Made by a program: the position numbers and the translations under genes
DNA from: Sepioteuthis lessoniana
Lineage: Eukaryota > Mollusca > Cephalopoda > Myopsida > Loliginidae
DNA: 64,000 nucleotides
Assembly: GCA_963585895.1 (NCBI GenBank)
Contig: CAUZXS010002526.1
Span: forward strand, 26,683 to 90,682
Direction: 5' to 3'
Notes under the pieces: model-generated
Database searches by the model: none
What the model saw: the letters and a program-made list of their open reading frames with translations, nothing else
Told to the model about the DNA's origin: nothing
Part shown: piece by piece, positions 31,461 to 41,905 of the stretch
Layout: each line of letters begins with the position of its first letter
How positions within the stretch are numbered: the stretch's first letter is position 1

Positions 31461-31716
31461 AGGCCATTGGCCTAATGAGTAGTATGTTTACCAATGGTCT
31501 GAGAGATGCAGGGTTCAATCCTAGGTCAAGATATACCAAAGACTCAAAAAACGGTACTTGATGCTGCCTTGCTTAACACTCAGCATTATAAGGTAAGGAT
31601 CAAGGGTAAAGTGGAGCAATCCAGGGAGTGGAGTAATGCCCTCCCCTACACCTCAGTGTGGTAGCTATTGAAAAGGAAGCCTTTGGGTCACCCTCGACTA
31701 AGATCAACAAGTTTAC
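31461..31716 (+). repeat. SINE-1, full-length copy
   Basis: Best reference copy. The tRNA-like head has a GGCCTAATGAGTAG box A-like block and a perfect-looking box B GGTTCAATCC near 31513. The body carries CTCAAAAAACGGTACTTGATG and GTAAAGTGGAGCAATCC, and the 3' end GGTAGCTATTGAAAAGG...CACCCTCGACTAAG...TTTACT. About 255 bp. Pol III transcription from the head is inferred from the family type. Confidence 0.85.
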
Positions 31717-32530
31717 TAGTATTCTATGTGAGTTGTACTTTAACAATCAGGAACAATGTTTTTATGTTTGAAGCAATTAGAGATTCATTTCAGTCAATAG
31801 CTGTCATTGAAATTATTTCAGATTTTTAAAAACTGTGTAAATTCTAAAAATTTCTTTTGAAATTCAAGGAGACCATTTCCTGCTCATTATCAACAATTTT
31901 TGTTCACACCTGCATATAAGATGTAGATGTTAATGTTGTTTGGAGTGTTAGATAAATATTCAGCAAGTTAGAGAAGAACCAGTCAAGTGTGGAATGACAT
32001 TGATAACCATATTAACTTACTCAGAACATCTTGGCTTTAGAATTTTTAGGAATGGCATTTCATCATACATTACTAAAGTTCTTAGTATGTTTTTATAAAT
32101 CTATGTAACCATAACTGTAACCCAAAATGATGTATTGTATTTATATCAGACCAATACACTTAAAATGATTTTAGAGAATAAAGCAATTTTTAGCTCAATT
32201 TGATAATTTTGTGGGGTTATCATTCATATCTTTATCAATCTTCCAAATTCTCACAATAAATGAGATGGTTATAAAATGCTAATCAGAATTTTTGACCCCT
32301 TCCTAAATAGAAGCATTAATATCATCATAGATGGCTGTCAGAACTAGAACCTAATAAGTTTCTGGATGGTTCAAGATAAACCTATATTCATATATTCCCA
32401 TGTGCTCTCTCTCTCTCATATATAATATCAATAGATTCTATAGATATGCTAAAACGGAATCATCCAAATTGAGTGCTCAATGTAAAGTTTATAATATATG
32501 TAGACATATATAAATAAGCTTATGCAGAAC
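31717..32530. other. no gene recognised
   Basis: AT-rich; nothing supported. Confidence 0.5.
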
Positions 32531-32534
32531 AAAA

Positions 32535-32589
32535 AATCATTAAGAAACAAGAAAATCAATCAGATTGATTTTCTTGTTTCTCAATGATT
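32535..32589. repeat. near-perfect inverted repeat, 27-nt arms
   Basis: Arms 32535-32561 and 32563-32589 are complementary at 26 of 27 positions with a single-base centre. The inner core is GAAAATCAATC and GATTGATTTTC. Confidence 0.95.
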
Positions 32590-32649
32590 ATATATATATT
32601 TGGAGGTGTTAATAGTGCAATAGCTACTATTGTATGAAATGGTAATAGC

Positions 32650-32840
32650 AACTTGACTTCAAACCCTGGACAAACCTGTTTGCATTTCACATAGCACTAA
32701 CACCCTTAGGAAAGGTATGTATCCAATTATTCTCCCTCCAACTATGGTAAATAGTAGAGCAGACTATGCTCTTTAAACTTGGTATGGCAACTGGTCTAAG
32801 TGAAGAAAAACTCTGAATTCAAACCAGTTAATCTCTTAAA
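32650..32840 (-). repeat. repeat R3, reverse copy
   Basis: TAAATAGTAGAGCAGACTATGC and CTTGGTATGGCAACTGGTCTAAG mirror the R3 copy at 49240-49430. Confidence 0.65.
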
Positions 32841-32881
32841 AATTGAATTTGTGTCATATCCCATTTGTGTGGAGGGGTTGG

Positions 32882-32883
<2 letters not shown>

Positions 32884-32949
<66 letters not shown>

Positions 32950-32950
32950 T
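32884..32950. repeat. (TA)n(GA)n microsatellite
   Basis: About 22 TA units followed by about 11 GA units. Confidence 0.95.
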
Positions 32951-33009
32951 GGCATTATAATTTCAAGTAACAAATAATAGTCATTTGTAAAAAAAAATAA
33001 AACTTCAAA

Positions 33010-33350
33010 TAACTATTCTTAATACTAATAATTTGTAAACAATTATGTGGTTTCAAGTGACTATTCCTCTATAATAATCATTTGTTTGTACACAGTTATG
33101 ATATCAAGTATTACTATCCAACACTAATAATTTTTACACTGACCTATCTAACCCATTGATGGGACTCTAACAAGAACTACTTTTCTGGATCAACAAGGGG
33201 GTGATTCCACATTCCCCAGAGCTCCACATTTAGAGCCTTAACACTGGATGCAGTTTGGTGTCATACCTTGGACATCTCTTTTTGAGATGTCTTACCAATC
33301 TGTAGAGGAGACAGTAGGCATATTCTAAGTTTAGCATATAGGGCTAACAA
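33010..33350 (+). repeat. repeat R2, copy 3
   Basis: The longest R2 copy. It has two runs of the AATACTAATAATTTGTAAACA type before the CTATCTAACCCATTGATGGG block, then GATGCAGTTTGGTGTCATACC and a GACAGTAGGCATATTCTAAG end. Confidence 0.85.
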
Positions 33351-35360
33351 GTTTTAGATAAAATCATACACAGTACAGAATTTTGAAAATGAGATGAATA
33401 ACAATTAATAAAGAGGATAAAATGAAAATAATATCAATTCAAGATAATGTTTCTTGTGATTAGTCTTTATATAATTGGAAACTGATATGTGTCATATGTT
33501 AACTAGTTTAAGATCAGTGAAGCAGTGAAACAGAAGAATAAAAAAAAGAATAAAACACTTGTAAGTGAAAAATAGTTTTAATTTCTGAATCATTTTTTTC
33601 ATTCATTTTTACAGATCTTGTTCCATCCTATCCACAAATACAACTATTTCTTGATTTAAAAAAGATGTTTAAAAAATTTTTCTTTTACAATTAATATTTG
33701 TTATTGATATGGCAGAGAGATTCCCTTTGTAGTCATATGTACTACTTTAAAAAATAAGAAGAGTAAACATAGTTGAATTACTCAGCAACAAAAGTCTTCA
33801 ATTGAAGCTTAATTTTTTAAAAAGTTCTCATAATGAGATTAAATAAAAAAAAAGATCTGCATGTATCCATCAGAAGTCAACATTGAACCAAAATAATAAA
33901 ATGTGATGTATAATTCATGCAACTACTGCTGTAGAAACAGCAGTAGTGCATCTAACAAAGCCTTCAGATGATGTGGTTATAGTTTCAAGGCCAAAGTCAG
34001 TACTAGGGTACTCCAAAAGTAACTTGTGATACCACCAGTTTTTATTGGTTTTATATCAGAGTGAAAGTGCTAGGTCCATATATATGCAGCTTCTGCTTGA
34101 TCTTGGGACCTCTTAATATTTAATATTTAACTTTTGTAGAAAATATATCAGTAATCCATCCATTTCTTAAACATTACTCTTTCAGATCTTTGTACTTTTC
34201 CAGCTTATGTTGATGTACAGAGTCAATATTTTTCTCACGAGGAATTGTTGTGTAGAAACCATTTCTTCAATTCATCTTTTTTTATTTTTAGACACAAATG
34301 TTTTCTTCCTTCTGAGAGTGTAAATTTATATTTATTTGATAATATGAGAAGATAAAATTAAACTTTTTATTCCTTAAAAGACTAAAATCTGGTAAATACC
34401 AAAAAGTGTCTTGAAAAATAAACTCTTTGCTCTCAACTTGATATTTCATTTTTTTTAGAAAAAGAATCTTTTAGCAAATACTCAACTATAATTTTTACTC
34501 ATCAATTTCAATTCATTATTTTAAGTGATGCAAGTGTTTTAGTTAAATAGTTAACAGCATAGAAAAATGGTATTTGACATCCCAAGTGGAAATTCTTATT
34601 GAAACAATACACTTTATACTGACTTCAGAAATGACTCAAACCCATCTCTATTCCTTCTGTCTATGGGTAAATTAACAAAGAAGACTAGACTCTCTATCTT
34701 TGGTCACCAAACATTCAAAGGGAAAGTCAAGTTTAAATCTAAAATTAGGAGTGAATTTGCCATTTATTGGTAAATAGTTGGTATGGAATTAACAATTTAA
34801 CTCTATAAAACCAACTTTTTAAGATAATCAGTGTGTAAGCAGGAGAACTGATAAAAAATAATTTCTATGATTATTAAGTTCGGTGAAAGCAGAGGAAATT
34901 TAATCGAATAATTCCTTGGTGTTTTCTTTAGGAGTTTTGATACTAACATCTAAATTTGACAATAACCACATGATTTTTATCTTTCTTAGACCTTCTTTTT
35001 GGACTGGTGTAAAGGATCTAGTCTTATTTGTTTTGGATATTTTTTCTTAAATTTAAGCTTTAATAAACATGTTGAAAATTGTTCTCAGTAAACTCTTTAG
35101 ATATTTACAATTCAAACAATTATTTTTAGTGAATCTTTTGTTGCATCTCAAATTTGTGGTGTATATTGTTGCTCAAAATTTAAAAAAATACTGGATTATT
35201 TAATTCATTTTTGTTAAAGACAAATTCTTGCTGAATCATATAAAAAAAGACTGTAGATAATGTAAAAGAGGGGAGATAATCCATACATAAAAAAAACCTA
35301 TCATTTTTTTCAGGTTGGTTGGTTTTATGACATCCTCGTTGGTTTATTTAATTCTGAAGT
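33351..35360. other. AT-rich, no gene recognised
   Basis: A short inverted repeat ACTACTGCTG/CAGCAGTAGT is present at 33922-33947. An R3-like block (34640-34740) is present. Nothing coding. Confidence 0.5.
34640..34740 (-). repeat. repeat R3, partial copy
   Basis: AAGACTAGACTCTCTATCTTTGGTCACCA and AAGTCAAGTTTAAATC resemble the R3 reverse copies. Confidence 0.45.
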
Positions 35361-35362
35361 CA

Positions 35363-35365
35363 CAT

Positions 35366-35435
<70 letters not shown>
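35363..35435. repeat. (CA)n(TA)n(CA)n microsatellite
   Basis: Compound dinucleotide run. Confidence 0.95.
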
Positions 35436-35536
35436 TTTTCTTTCAGTCATCTTTTCCTGAAAATGACAAACAACTTAAATCTTCTAAACTTCACATGTTT
35501 TTGTATTTAGTGTCACAACACAGGATTATAATCATG

Positions 35537-35775
35537 TAAAGTAAAGTTGGCGACCTTAGTTGAGGGTGACCTGAAGGGTCTCTTTTCAATAACTACCACA
35601 TCAGGATGTGGGGGAGGGCGCTACTCCTTTCTCTGGATTGCTTCACTTTACCCTTGATCCTTACCTTATAATGCTGAGTGTTAAGCAAGGCAGCATCAAG
35701 TACCATTTTTTGTGTCTTTGGTATGACACGACCTGGAATTGAACCCTGGTATCCTGGACCATTACTCATTAACCC
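35537..35775 (-). repeat. SINE-1, inverted partner of a head-to-head pair
   Basis: Reverse complement of the SINE consensus: starts with AAAGTTGGCGACC, has GATTGCTTCACTTTACCC, and a box B complement GGAATTGAACCC near 35737. The extreme head is shortened by about a dozen bases. It abuts the plus-strand copy that begins at 35780. Confidence 0.9.
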
Positions 35776-35779
35776 AAAG

Positions 35780-36029
35780 CCCTAGTGGGTAGAGTATTCA
35801 CCAATGGTCTAGGAGACCTAGGTTCAATCCCAGGTCGCATCGTACCAAAGAATGGCACTTGATACTTCCTTGCTTAGCACTCGGCAATATCAAAAGGTAT
35901 GTATCAAGGGTAAAGTGGAGCAATCCAAGGAAAGGAGTAGCGCTCTCTCCTACACCTTGGTGTGGTAGCTATTGAAAAGGAAGCCTTCTGGTCGCCCTCG
36001 ACCAGTTGCCAACTTTACTTATTAACATA
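35780..36029 (+). repeat. SINE-1, plus-strand partner of the pair
   Basis: Head CCTAGTGGGTAGAGTATTCACC, box B GGTTCAATCCC near 35821, body GTAAAGTGGAGCAATCC and tail GCCAACTTTACTTATTA. Its 3' end is about 1.1 kb from the carrier gene stop codon at 37144. Confidence 0.9.
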
Positions 36030-36358
36030 ATCATGTAATATTGTATATATTTTGAATACTTTTGATTGTTATCAACCATTGTTTAGAGAGAAATAATTAA
36101 AAGTTCAAGTTTAATATTATTGATTATAGCATTTACAGAATTAAACAAAATTCACTTCATATATCAAATGATCATGAAGTTATTTATGTTCACAGCATTA
36201 AGGGTATTTTAGAAGGGACATCATCTTCTCCGTATTTCTTAACAATGGCTGATGACAATTGAAAATAGTTGAAATCTGTATATTTATGAATATTATGAAT
36301 TTTGGATAGTTTTTATATAATCTTAATCATAAATTATGACATCAAATACAAAAAATCA

Positions 36359-36416
<58 letters not shown>

Positions 36417-36421
36417 TATAT
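36359..36421. repeat. (CT)n(TA)n(CA)n microsatellite
   Basis: Compound dinucleotide run. Confidence 0.95.
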
Positions 36422-36502
36422 AGGAATATAATGGTTTACTAGTAAACTTGATTTGCATTCAGTACCCCATGCTTCTGTCATAACCAAGCTAAAAATAGTA
36501 AA

Positions 36503-36507
<5 letters not shown>

Positions 36508-36533
<26 letters not shown>
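36508..36533. repeat. (TA)n microsatellite
   Basis: About 13 units. Confidence 0.95.
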
Positions 36534-37143
36534 TACAAAGAAACATACATATATTAATTGATTTTTCAAAGATAATAGAATATTCAAAATGGAAAAAAGA
36601 AGTTTAACAAAGTAAACATAATTCCTTACTAATAAAATTTCAAAATGAAAGTTTAAAACAGTTTCTACAATGCAAAATTTGTGTAAAGATATACATGAAA
36701 AAATTTTGCTTACTCTATGCAAGGTTTTTCAGGGTTCTTTTTAATCCCCAAATGAAGAATACCACAATGTAAAAATTGCAGAAGTATTCTCATTGATTGT
36801 ATAGCTGATTTAGTGACAAGTAATGCAAACTCATGACTGAAGCATCTATTAAATCATTGTAACCATAGAAGAATTCTGAACTGTAAAACTAATTTTTACA
36901 GTAATTATTATGATGATGAAAATGTAAATAAACACTTCAAATTTACCTTGTTTAAAACACACCTAATTCATCTTTTTCAGATGAGGTAAAAGAAGTTAAG
37001 AAAATTTTAATCTCATTGCTATGTATTACTTACAAAATTTAGCTATGATGGATAAATTTATATTTAAAGTATTTTTTCATCTGTCAGATAATACTCTCAA
37101 AATAGTTATATCCCATCTAAGATTAGTCAATATAAAACTAATC

Positions 37144-37274
37144 TTAAAACCCAGAATAGTCAGCAGCCATTCCTAAGTATTTCTTGGTTATTTCAACTGA
37201 AAGGAATAGTCCACCAGTTGAAGGGAAAGTTCTCAGTATAGTTGGTCCAAGGCCTTTATAGAGAGCTCGGATAC
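37144..37274 (-). CDS. mitochondrial ornithine-type carrier, last coding exon
   Basis: Encodes the C-terminal end of an SLC25 carrier: ALYKGLGPTILRTFPSTGG, then a transmembrane-like LFLSVEI and KKYLGMAADYSGF before the stop TAA at 37144-37146. The PT-I-R-x-FP wording matches the matrix helix and sixth transmembrane helix of carrier repeat 3 in SLC25A15-type ornithine transporters. Those proteins exchange ornithine and citrulline across the inner mitochondrial membrane for the urea cycle and related amino-acid metabolism. Acceptor TTTAG precedes 37274. The previous exon ends with a single G, so the junction codon is GGT (Gly), giving NEG|IRALY in frame. The canonical [FY][DE]xx[RK] at the end of the last helix is altered here to VEITK. 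Substrate is inferred from similarity. Confidence 0.9.
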
Positions 37275-38104
37275 CTAAAGATAGAAGGAAAAAATATAAA
37301 TATTCAAACATGTACTATGAAAATACTGAAAATTTAGAAAATTTTACACTGGTGTAAGCTGCACAAGTACCAGTGCTGAAAAAAGTTCCTTGAATTTCCA
37401 TTACATAGTTTAATAAAATTAAAGTTTCTAAATTATCTTTAATGTAATTTTTTTTTAAATTACAAAAAGAAAAGTTATGATTTTTATTCATTGCCATCAA
37501 GTGAAAGTATTTTATTACATTAAAATAGACAGCAACATTGAATTGTGTAAAAATGAAGTATTTATTGTATTAAGATAAAATATGAACATTATTATATAAT
37601 TTTGTATCTAATTATTAAATTCCAAATAAAATTATCATTTCATATGTAAACAATTTTTGTTTTGTAAAATTTAAGAAAAAAAATTTGAATTTTATAATTC
37701 AGAGTTAAAAAGAAAAAAAGTTAAGTTAATGTATATGATGGGATGTTTTAGTTAAAAAGCACCCTAAAAATCTAACAAAATTTTAGTAATAAATAAGATA
37801 GTTATTATTTTACTGTTCAACTATATTTCAAATACTTTTTCAATATTTTAGTTATATCAACAATTTAGGATGAGATATCTCTAGAAAAATTTGACAACCC
37901 TCGTATTGGAGCAAACAGTATGAAAATTAGAAATAAAGTAGCTTCTGACAAAACTTGAACTTAAACTCAACATCTTTCATGGATATCATATTAAACATTT
38001 GTTCACAAAATCTTTAATGATTCTTTAAAATAGATCATTTTCTACTACCTTTTCTTATTCAATTTTCCATACCATTTTTGTTGTACTATCTAATATTGTT
38101 AGTT

Positions 38105-38371
38105 TAAAAATCCATTGGCCTAATGAGTAGAATGTTTGCCAATGATCCAGGAGACCAGGGTTCAATCACAGGTCGAGTCATACCAAAGACTCAAAAAATG
38201 GTACTTGATGCCGCCTTGCTTAACACTCACCATTATAAGCTAAGGATCAAGGGTAAAGTAGAGCAATCCAGAGAATGGAGTAGCACCCTCCCCTTCACCT
38301 CAGTGTGGTAGCTATTGAAAAGGGAGCCTTCGGGTCACCCTCGACTAAGGTCACCAACTTTACTTACTTAT
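38105..38371 (+). repeat. SINE-1, full copy in the last intron
   Basis: Head CATTGGCCTAATGAGTAGAATG, box B GGTTCAATCA near 38159, body CTCAAAAAATGGTACTTGATG and tail ACCAACTTTACTTACTTA. It is antisense to the carrier gene. Confidence 0.9.
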
Positions 38372-38439
38372 TTTTATTACTGGTCTTACGATGTTTGAAA
38401 AAAAAAATACAAAAAAAAAAAAAACAAACAAAAAAAAAA

Positions 38440-38760
38440 CATGGTATCTGTCACCAATGGTCCACTCTAGCTAAGGAATGTGATATCAGACATCTCATCA
38501 TCAACCATATTGTCTCCTCCTTTGAAAACACCTGTAAGTGCACCCTCAAGGACAAAAGGCACAGAAGGAAGAATCACAACACTATACTATCAGACCCTGA
38601 CTAGACTTGCAGCTGCAGTGGTTGTGCTTGCCTGTCCTGCATTGACCTTGTCAGCCATGAACATTCCTGCAGTCAATGTGGACCATCCTCTTAGTCTTTG
38701 TTCACAAAGCCAAGCCATGATGATAACAAAAAGCAACAATAACAAGATGGAGGAACATGA
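38440..38760 (+). pseudogene. possible LINE 3' fragment with a C2H2-like finger
   Basis: The plus-strand frame around 38600-38680 reads SCSGCACLSCIDLVSHEHSC. This resembles the zinc-finger tail placed after RT in some invertebrate LINEs (C-x-C...SHxxxC wording). It is preceded by a KNTCKCTLKDKRH-like stretch. Weak, with stops. Confidence 0.4.
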
Positions 38761-39331
38761 ATAATAAAATAAGTTATTGTATGTGGGTTTTTGTTTAACC
38801 ACCTGCCCTCAAAAATAGTTTTGACACACTGTTTGATCAAGAGGCCACTGTCTTCTCCACAACCACTGTCATGATGGTATTGGACTACTCAAACTCTCCC
38901 TCTCTGGGGGAAATAGAGAAGTGCTGCTGAAGGGTTGGAATCCCCAGAACCAGACTCACTATTTTTTAGTTTCTCATGTCCTGTCTGAAGACAAGATCAT
39001 AACTGAACTGATACCATACCTTAATACAAACTCAAAGACCAGTGAAATGGATGCAAGTAGTTTCGAATTAATATTGTTGTCATTATTGTTTAGTCTGAAA
39101 TAACCCATATATACTGATTAAAACACTTCATTTATCAAAATTCTGACAAGAAAAAAATAACAGATTTTCACTGTTAATCTAAAAATTACAAATAAAAAGC
39201 TGGTTTAGTTTCCAAATAATCTTAAAACCTTTTCTTTTTAATTAATATCGATGATTTTAATGGTAATACAAATGCAAAAAACAACAAAAACAAAAATAAC
39301 AGAGATAAGAAAAATATTATGAAAGAATTAC

Positions 39332-39493
39332 CTTCATTTTTAAGAACAGACATAAAAACATCTGCAAATTTGGGGGCTGATTTTCCAACTACACTTTGAA
39401 CTTGAATTCTTGATTTAACAACATCAGCTGGAAATATTGCCGTCCATAGAGCCACTCCACCCAAGCCACCACTGAGGACTGTGCCAAGAACTC
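39332..39493 (-). CDS. mitochondrial ornithine-type carrier, penultimate exon
   Basis: A 162-bp exon encoding VLGTVLSGGLGGVALWTAIF then PADVVKSRIQ and ADVFMSVLKNEG. PADVVKSR is the SLC25 signature P-x-[DE]-x-x-[KR]-x-[KR] that starts carrier repeat 3, preceded by the fifth transmembrane helix with its GG motifs. Splice acceptor TATAG at 39495-39494 and donor GTAATT at 39331 down are consensus. The join to the upstream exon (…DI + G|GA) restores a Gly codon. Gene and membrane role as for the last exon; the order SGG-LGG-x-x-LW is close to ornithine carriers rather than to citrate or dicarboxylate carriers. The open frame continues into the intron beyond 39332 and should not be read as coding. 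Confidence 0.93.
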
Positions 39494-40329
39494 CTATAAA
39501 AAGTAACAAAAACTATTTAAACACTCAAACAAAGGAAAATAGACTAACCCATACAAAGAAACAAAAACCAGAGCAATTTTTGTTTCAAATTTATTAAGAC
39601 ACTTAGATGAACCATGAAGCTGTTGAAACATATCGTTATATGTTGATGATATTGTTACTTCTCTTTGGGAAAAAGTAAAGGATTCTAATTGCCATTTAAT
39701 AGTTATCTGTTATACTAAGAATTTGGAGAATTAAAAAAATATTCAGTGAAAACTCAGAGCCCCTCACCAGAAAAAAAATCATTATCAAGTTTCAAATTAG
39801 ACTGGACATTGGTTTATTCTATAAATTTAAACATTTTAAATGTGTTACCTTTAAAAAATTTTGCTATGATGTGTTGTTTTTGCTGGATTATGCTTACAGA
39901 TATAATGACAATTTTAGTAATACATAGATTATACAATATTTTTTCCAGGAAGTTAGAAGGAAGAGGAGAAGGATGAATATATGAACATAAAAAAACTCTA
40001 GTTCAATAGCCACCAAAAGGCACTTGGAAGACAAGGGATAAAAAAAGAAAATTCTTAAGAAAAAGAAAAAAGTGAAAACCTAGTTTGAGTCTTCACAGAA
40101 AAACAGCATGGAATGTGCTACAGACAAAATAAAACTCACCAAATTAATTACCCAACCCCTGACCTAGCATAGACTTGTTCCCTTCCCTAAACTTGTCACG
40201 GGCAAAGTAACCCCTGCTGTCAAACAGAAAGGTGGTGGAGGTAAAAGATTATGGACCCCAATAGTAAGTTATCCTCCTTCAAGATTAAAAAAAGACCCCC
40301 TTCAAGGAAATTTCTCTTTCAAGAAGGAA

Positions 40330-41905
40330 AGGACATCTTTAATGTGAACCCACTGGAGATAGGATAAAGGCTTTCCTACCAATTAAGGGTCCTAAAACCC
40401 TAATACAAACTTTTATTAGTCAATAGAAAGGAGAAGGAAGACCCTAAAAATTTTAGAGATGCTCCCATAAAGACCAATTTGCATTAGATTCATGATCAAT
40501 TCAGATCAGTCCAAGGCATTTGATAGGGTGGACCATTGGTTCTTGCTGGTAGTTTAGGAAACTGCTGGATTTGAGGCAGAGTTCCACTAATGGATCAGCA
40601 TTCTGTATCAATCCTCTGTGGCAGTAGTATAAGTGAATGAAAGAGCTTGGGGTCCTTTGTGATCGAATGGTTAATTTAGGAAGACTGCTCCTTGTCTTCT
40701 ACTCTGGAGATGAGAAGGTAGGTTTGGTCCTGGTCCTTCATGGAATTGTGCTCTATCAGTGTGCAGGTTTCTGCATACACTGATGACGTTACCATGTTTG
40801 ATAACTCTGATAAGAGTGAAGGGCTGTAGTTGGGTACCCAGAGACTTAGTGTTCCTTGGCCACGACCTGTCTGCTAGAATGACAGGCCTAACTGCCTCCT
40901 CAGAGTATGGTTTGGTCCTGACTTCTAATTGGATAGAAATTAGTTGGAAGTACAGGTAAAGGTAGGAGTAGAGATGGGCACCTGACTTTGAAGGCAATTG
41001 TTCTTAAAGAGCAGAGTGGAGGTGTGCGCCATGTACATTTTATCTCTTATGTGGCTTGGTTATTAGCCTTAGAATGACTCCCTTTCGACTTCTGTGGAAT
41101 AGAGGGAGGCTAATGGTTTGCAGACAGGTTTGTTCCCAACACCCTTGTAATGGGAGCTTTGGGATGCCAGATTTGAAAAGCTATTGGCTTACTGAAAAGC
41201 TTGTGTTTCAAAGTTGATCATTGATAGGGGACATAAGATTGATCATTGAGGGGACATAAGATTAGGAATGCTTTCTCAAAACTAAAATCCCTCTCAGGCT
41301 GAAGGGTGAAGTGCATTTTCACTGAGAGTGTAGATCCCTTTATAAGCTTCCTTGGTTCAGTGACTTTTCATAGCCTCGAAAGGAACTATATCAGATTCTA
41401 GTTGAGGGTACCATTTCAGACCGTTGAGAAATGACCTGGCTTGTTGTTGAGGAAGGTTTGCTCCCTGTGGAATTGGGTGCCAGAAATAAGTTATCTGAAT
41501 AACTTTGTTCTCACTCACCTAGTGGCTGGCTTGGTGGTGTAGCTTTCAAAGCATGCACTGCAGAAATGCCTGATTGCTGCAGCTGTGGTCTGAAAATGGC
41601 TGAGCACATTTTCTACGATTGCAAGTAGGTCTGTATGTCAATACGTCAGTGAGGTGATGGCTCATATTGATTCCAAGCAGTTAGTGCTGCTTGATGCTGG
41701 TTATGTCATGGATAGTGTTAGTCCTCAGTGAACAGGTGAGAAACATGTGATGTTTCTTGTGATTGCAGATGAAGATTTGGATGACACAATTGAAGGGATT
41801 GCATGATGGTCTGATATTTTCACATCACTATTTGATCAGTTACTTTAAATATCAGCTTCAAGTAAAGATAGTTGTGATAGGAAAAGCCTAAATAGCATAA
41901 AAGGT
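40330..41905 (+). pseudogene. LINE ORF2: RT to zf-RVT, decayed (lineage 2)
   Basis: Reverse transcriptase blocks are readable through stops: SDQSKAFDRVDH near 40497 (first catalytic Asp, block A) and SAYTDDVTMF near 40770 (the YxDD box, with T for the usual A). The zf-RVT finger MPDCCSCG...AEHIFYDC follows near 41567-41626. The last part (41650-41900) parallels 8640-8866 in order. Many stops and frameshifts; antisense to the carrier gene. It ends abruptly at about 41905, where an oppositely oriented LINE begins. Confidence 0.7.

Larger units (their letters stand above)
36030..37143. other. downstream flank or 3' UTR of the carrier gene
   Basis: AT-rich sequence after the stop codon of the minus-strand carrier gene. 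A 3' UTR must lie here, but no AATAAA could be placed confidently on the minus strand. Microsatellites occur at 36359-36421 and 36508-36533. Confidence 0.5.
37275..39331 (-). other. intron of the carrier gene (2057 bp)
   Basis: Bounded by GT (minus strand, 39331-39330) and AG (37276-37275). It contains a full SINE-1 (38105-38371) and a possible LINE 3' fragment (38440-38760); otherwise AT-rich. Confidence 0.85.

Noticed and set aside
31461..31540. tRNA gene
   Set aside because: Box B is good, but the stretch is the head of SINE-1 and does not fold into a complete cloverleaf by eye.
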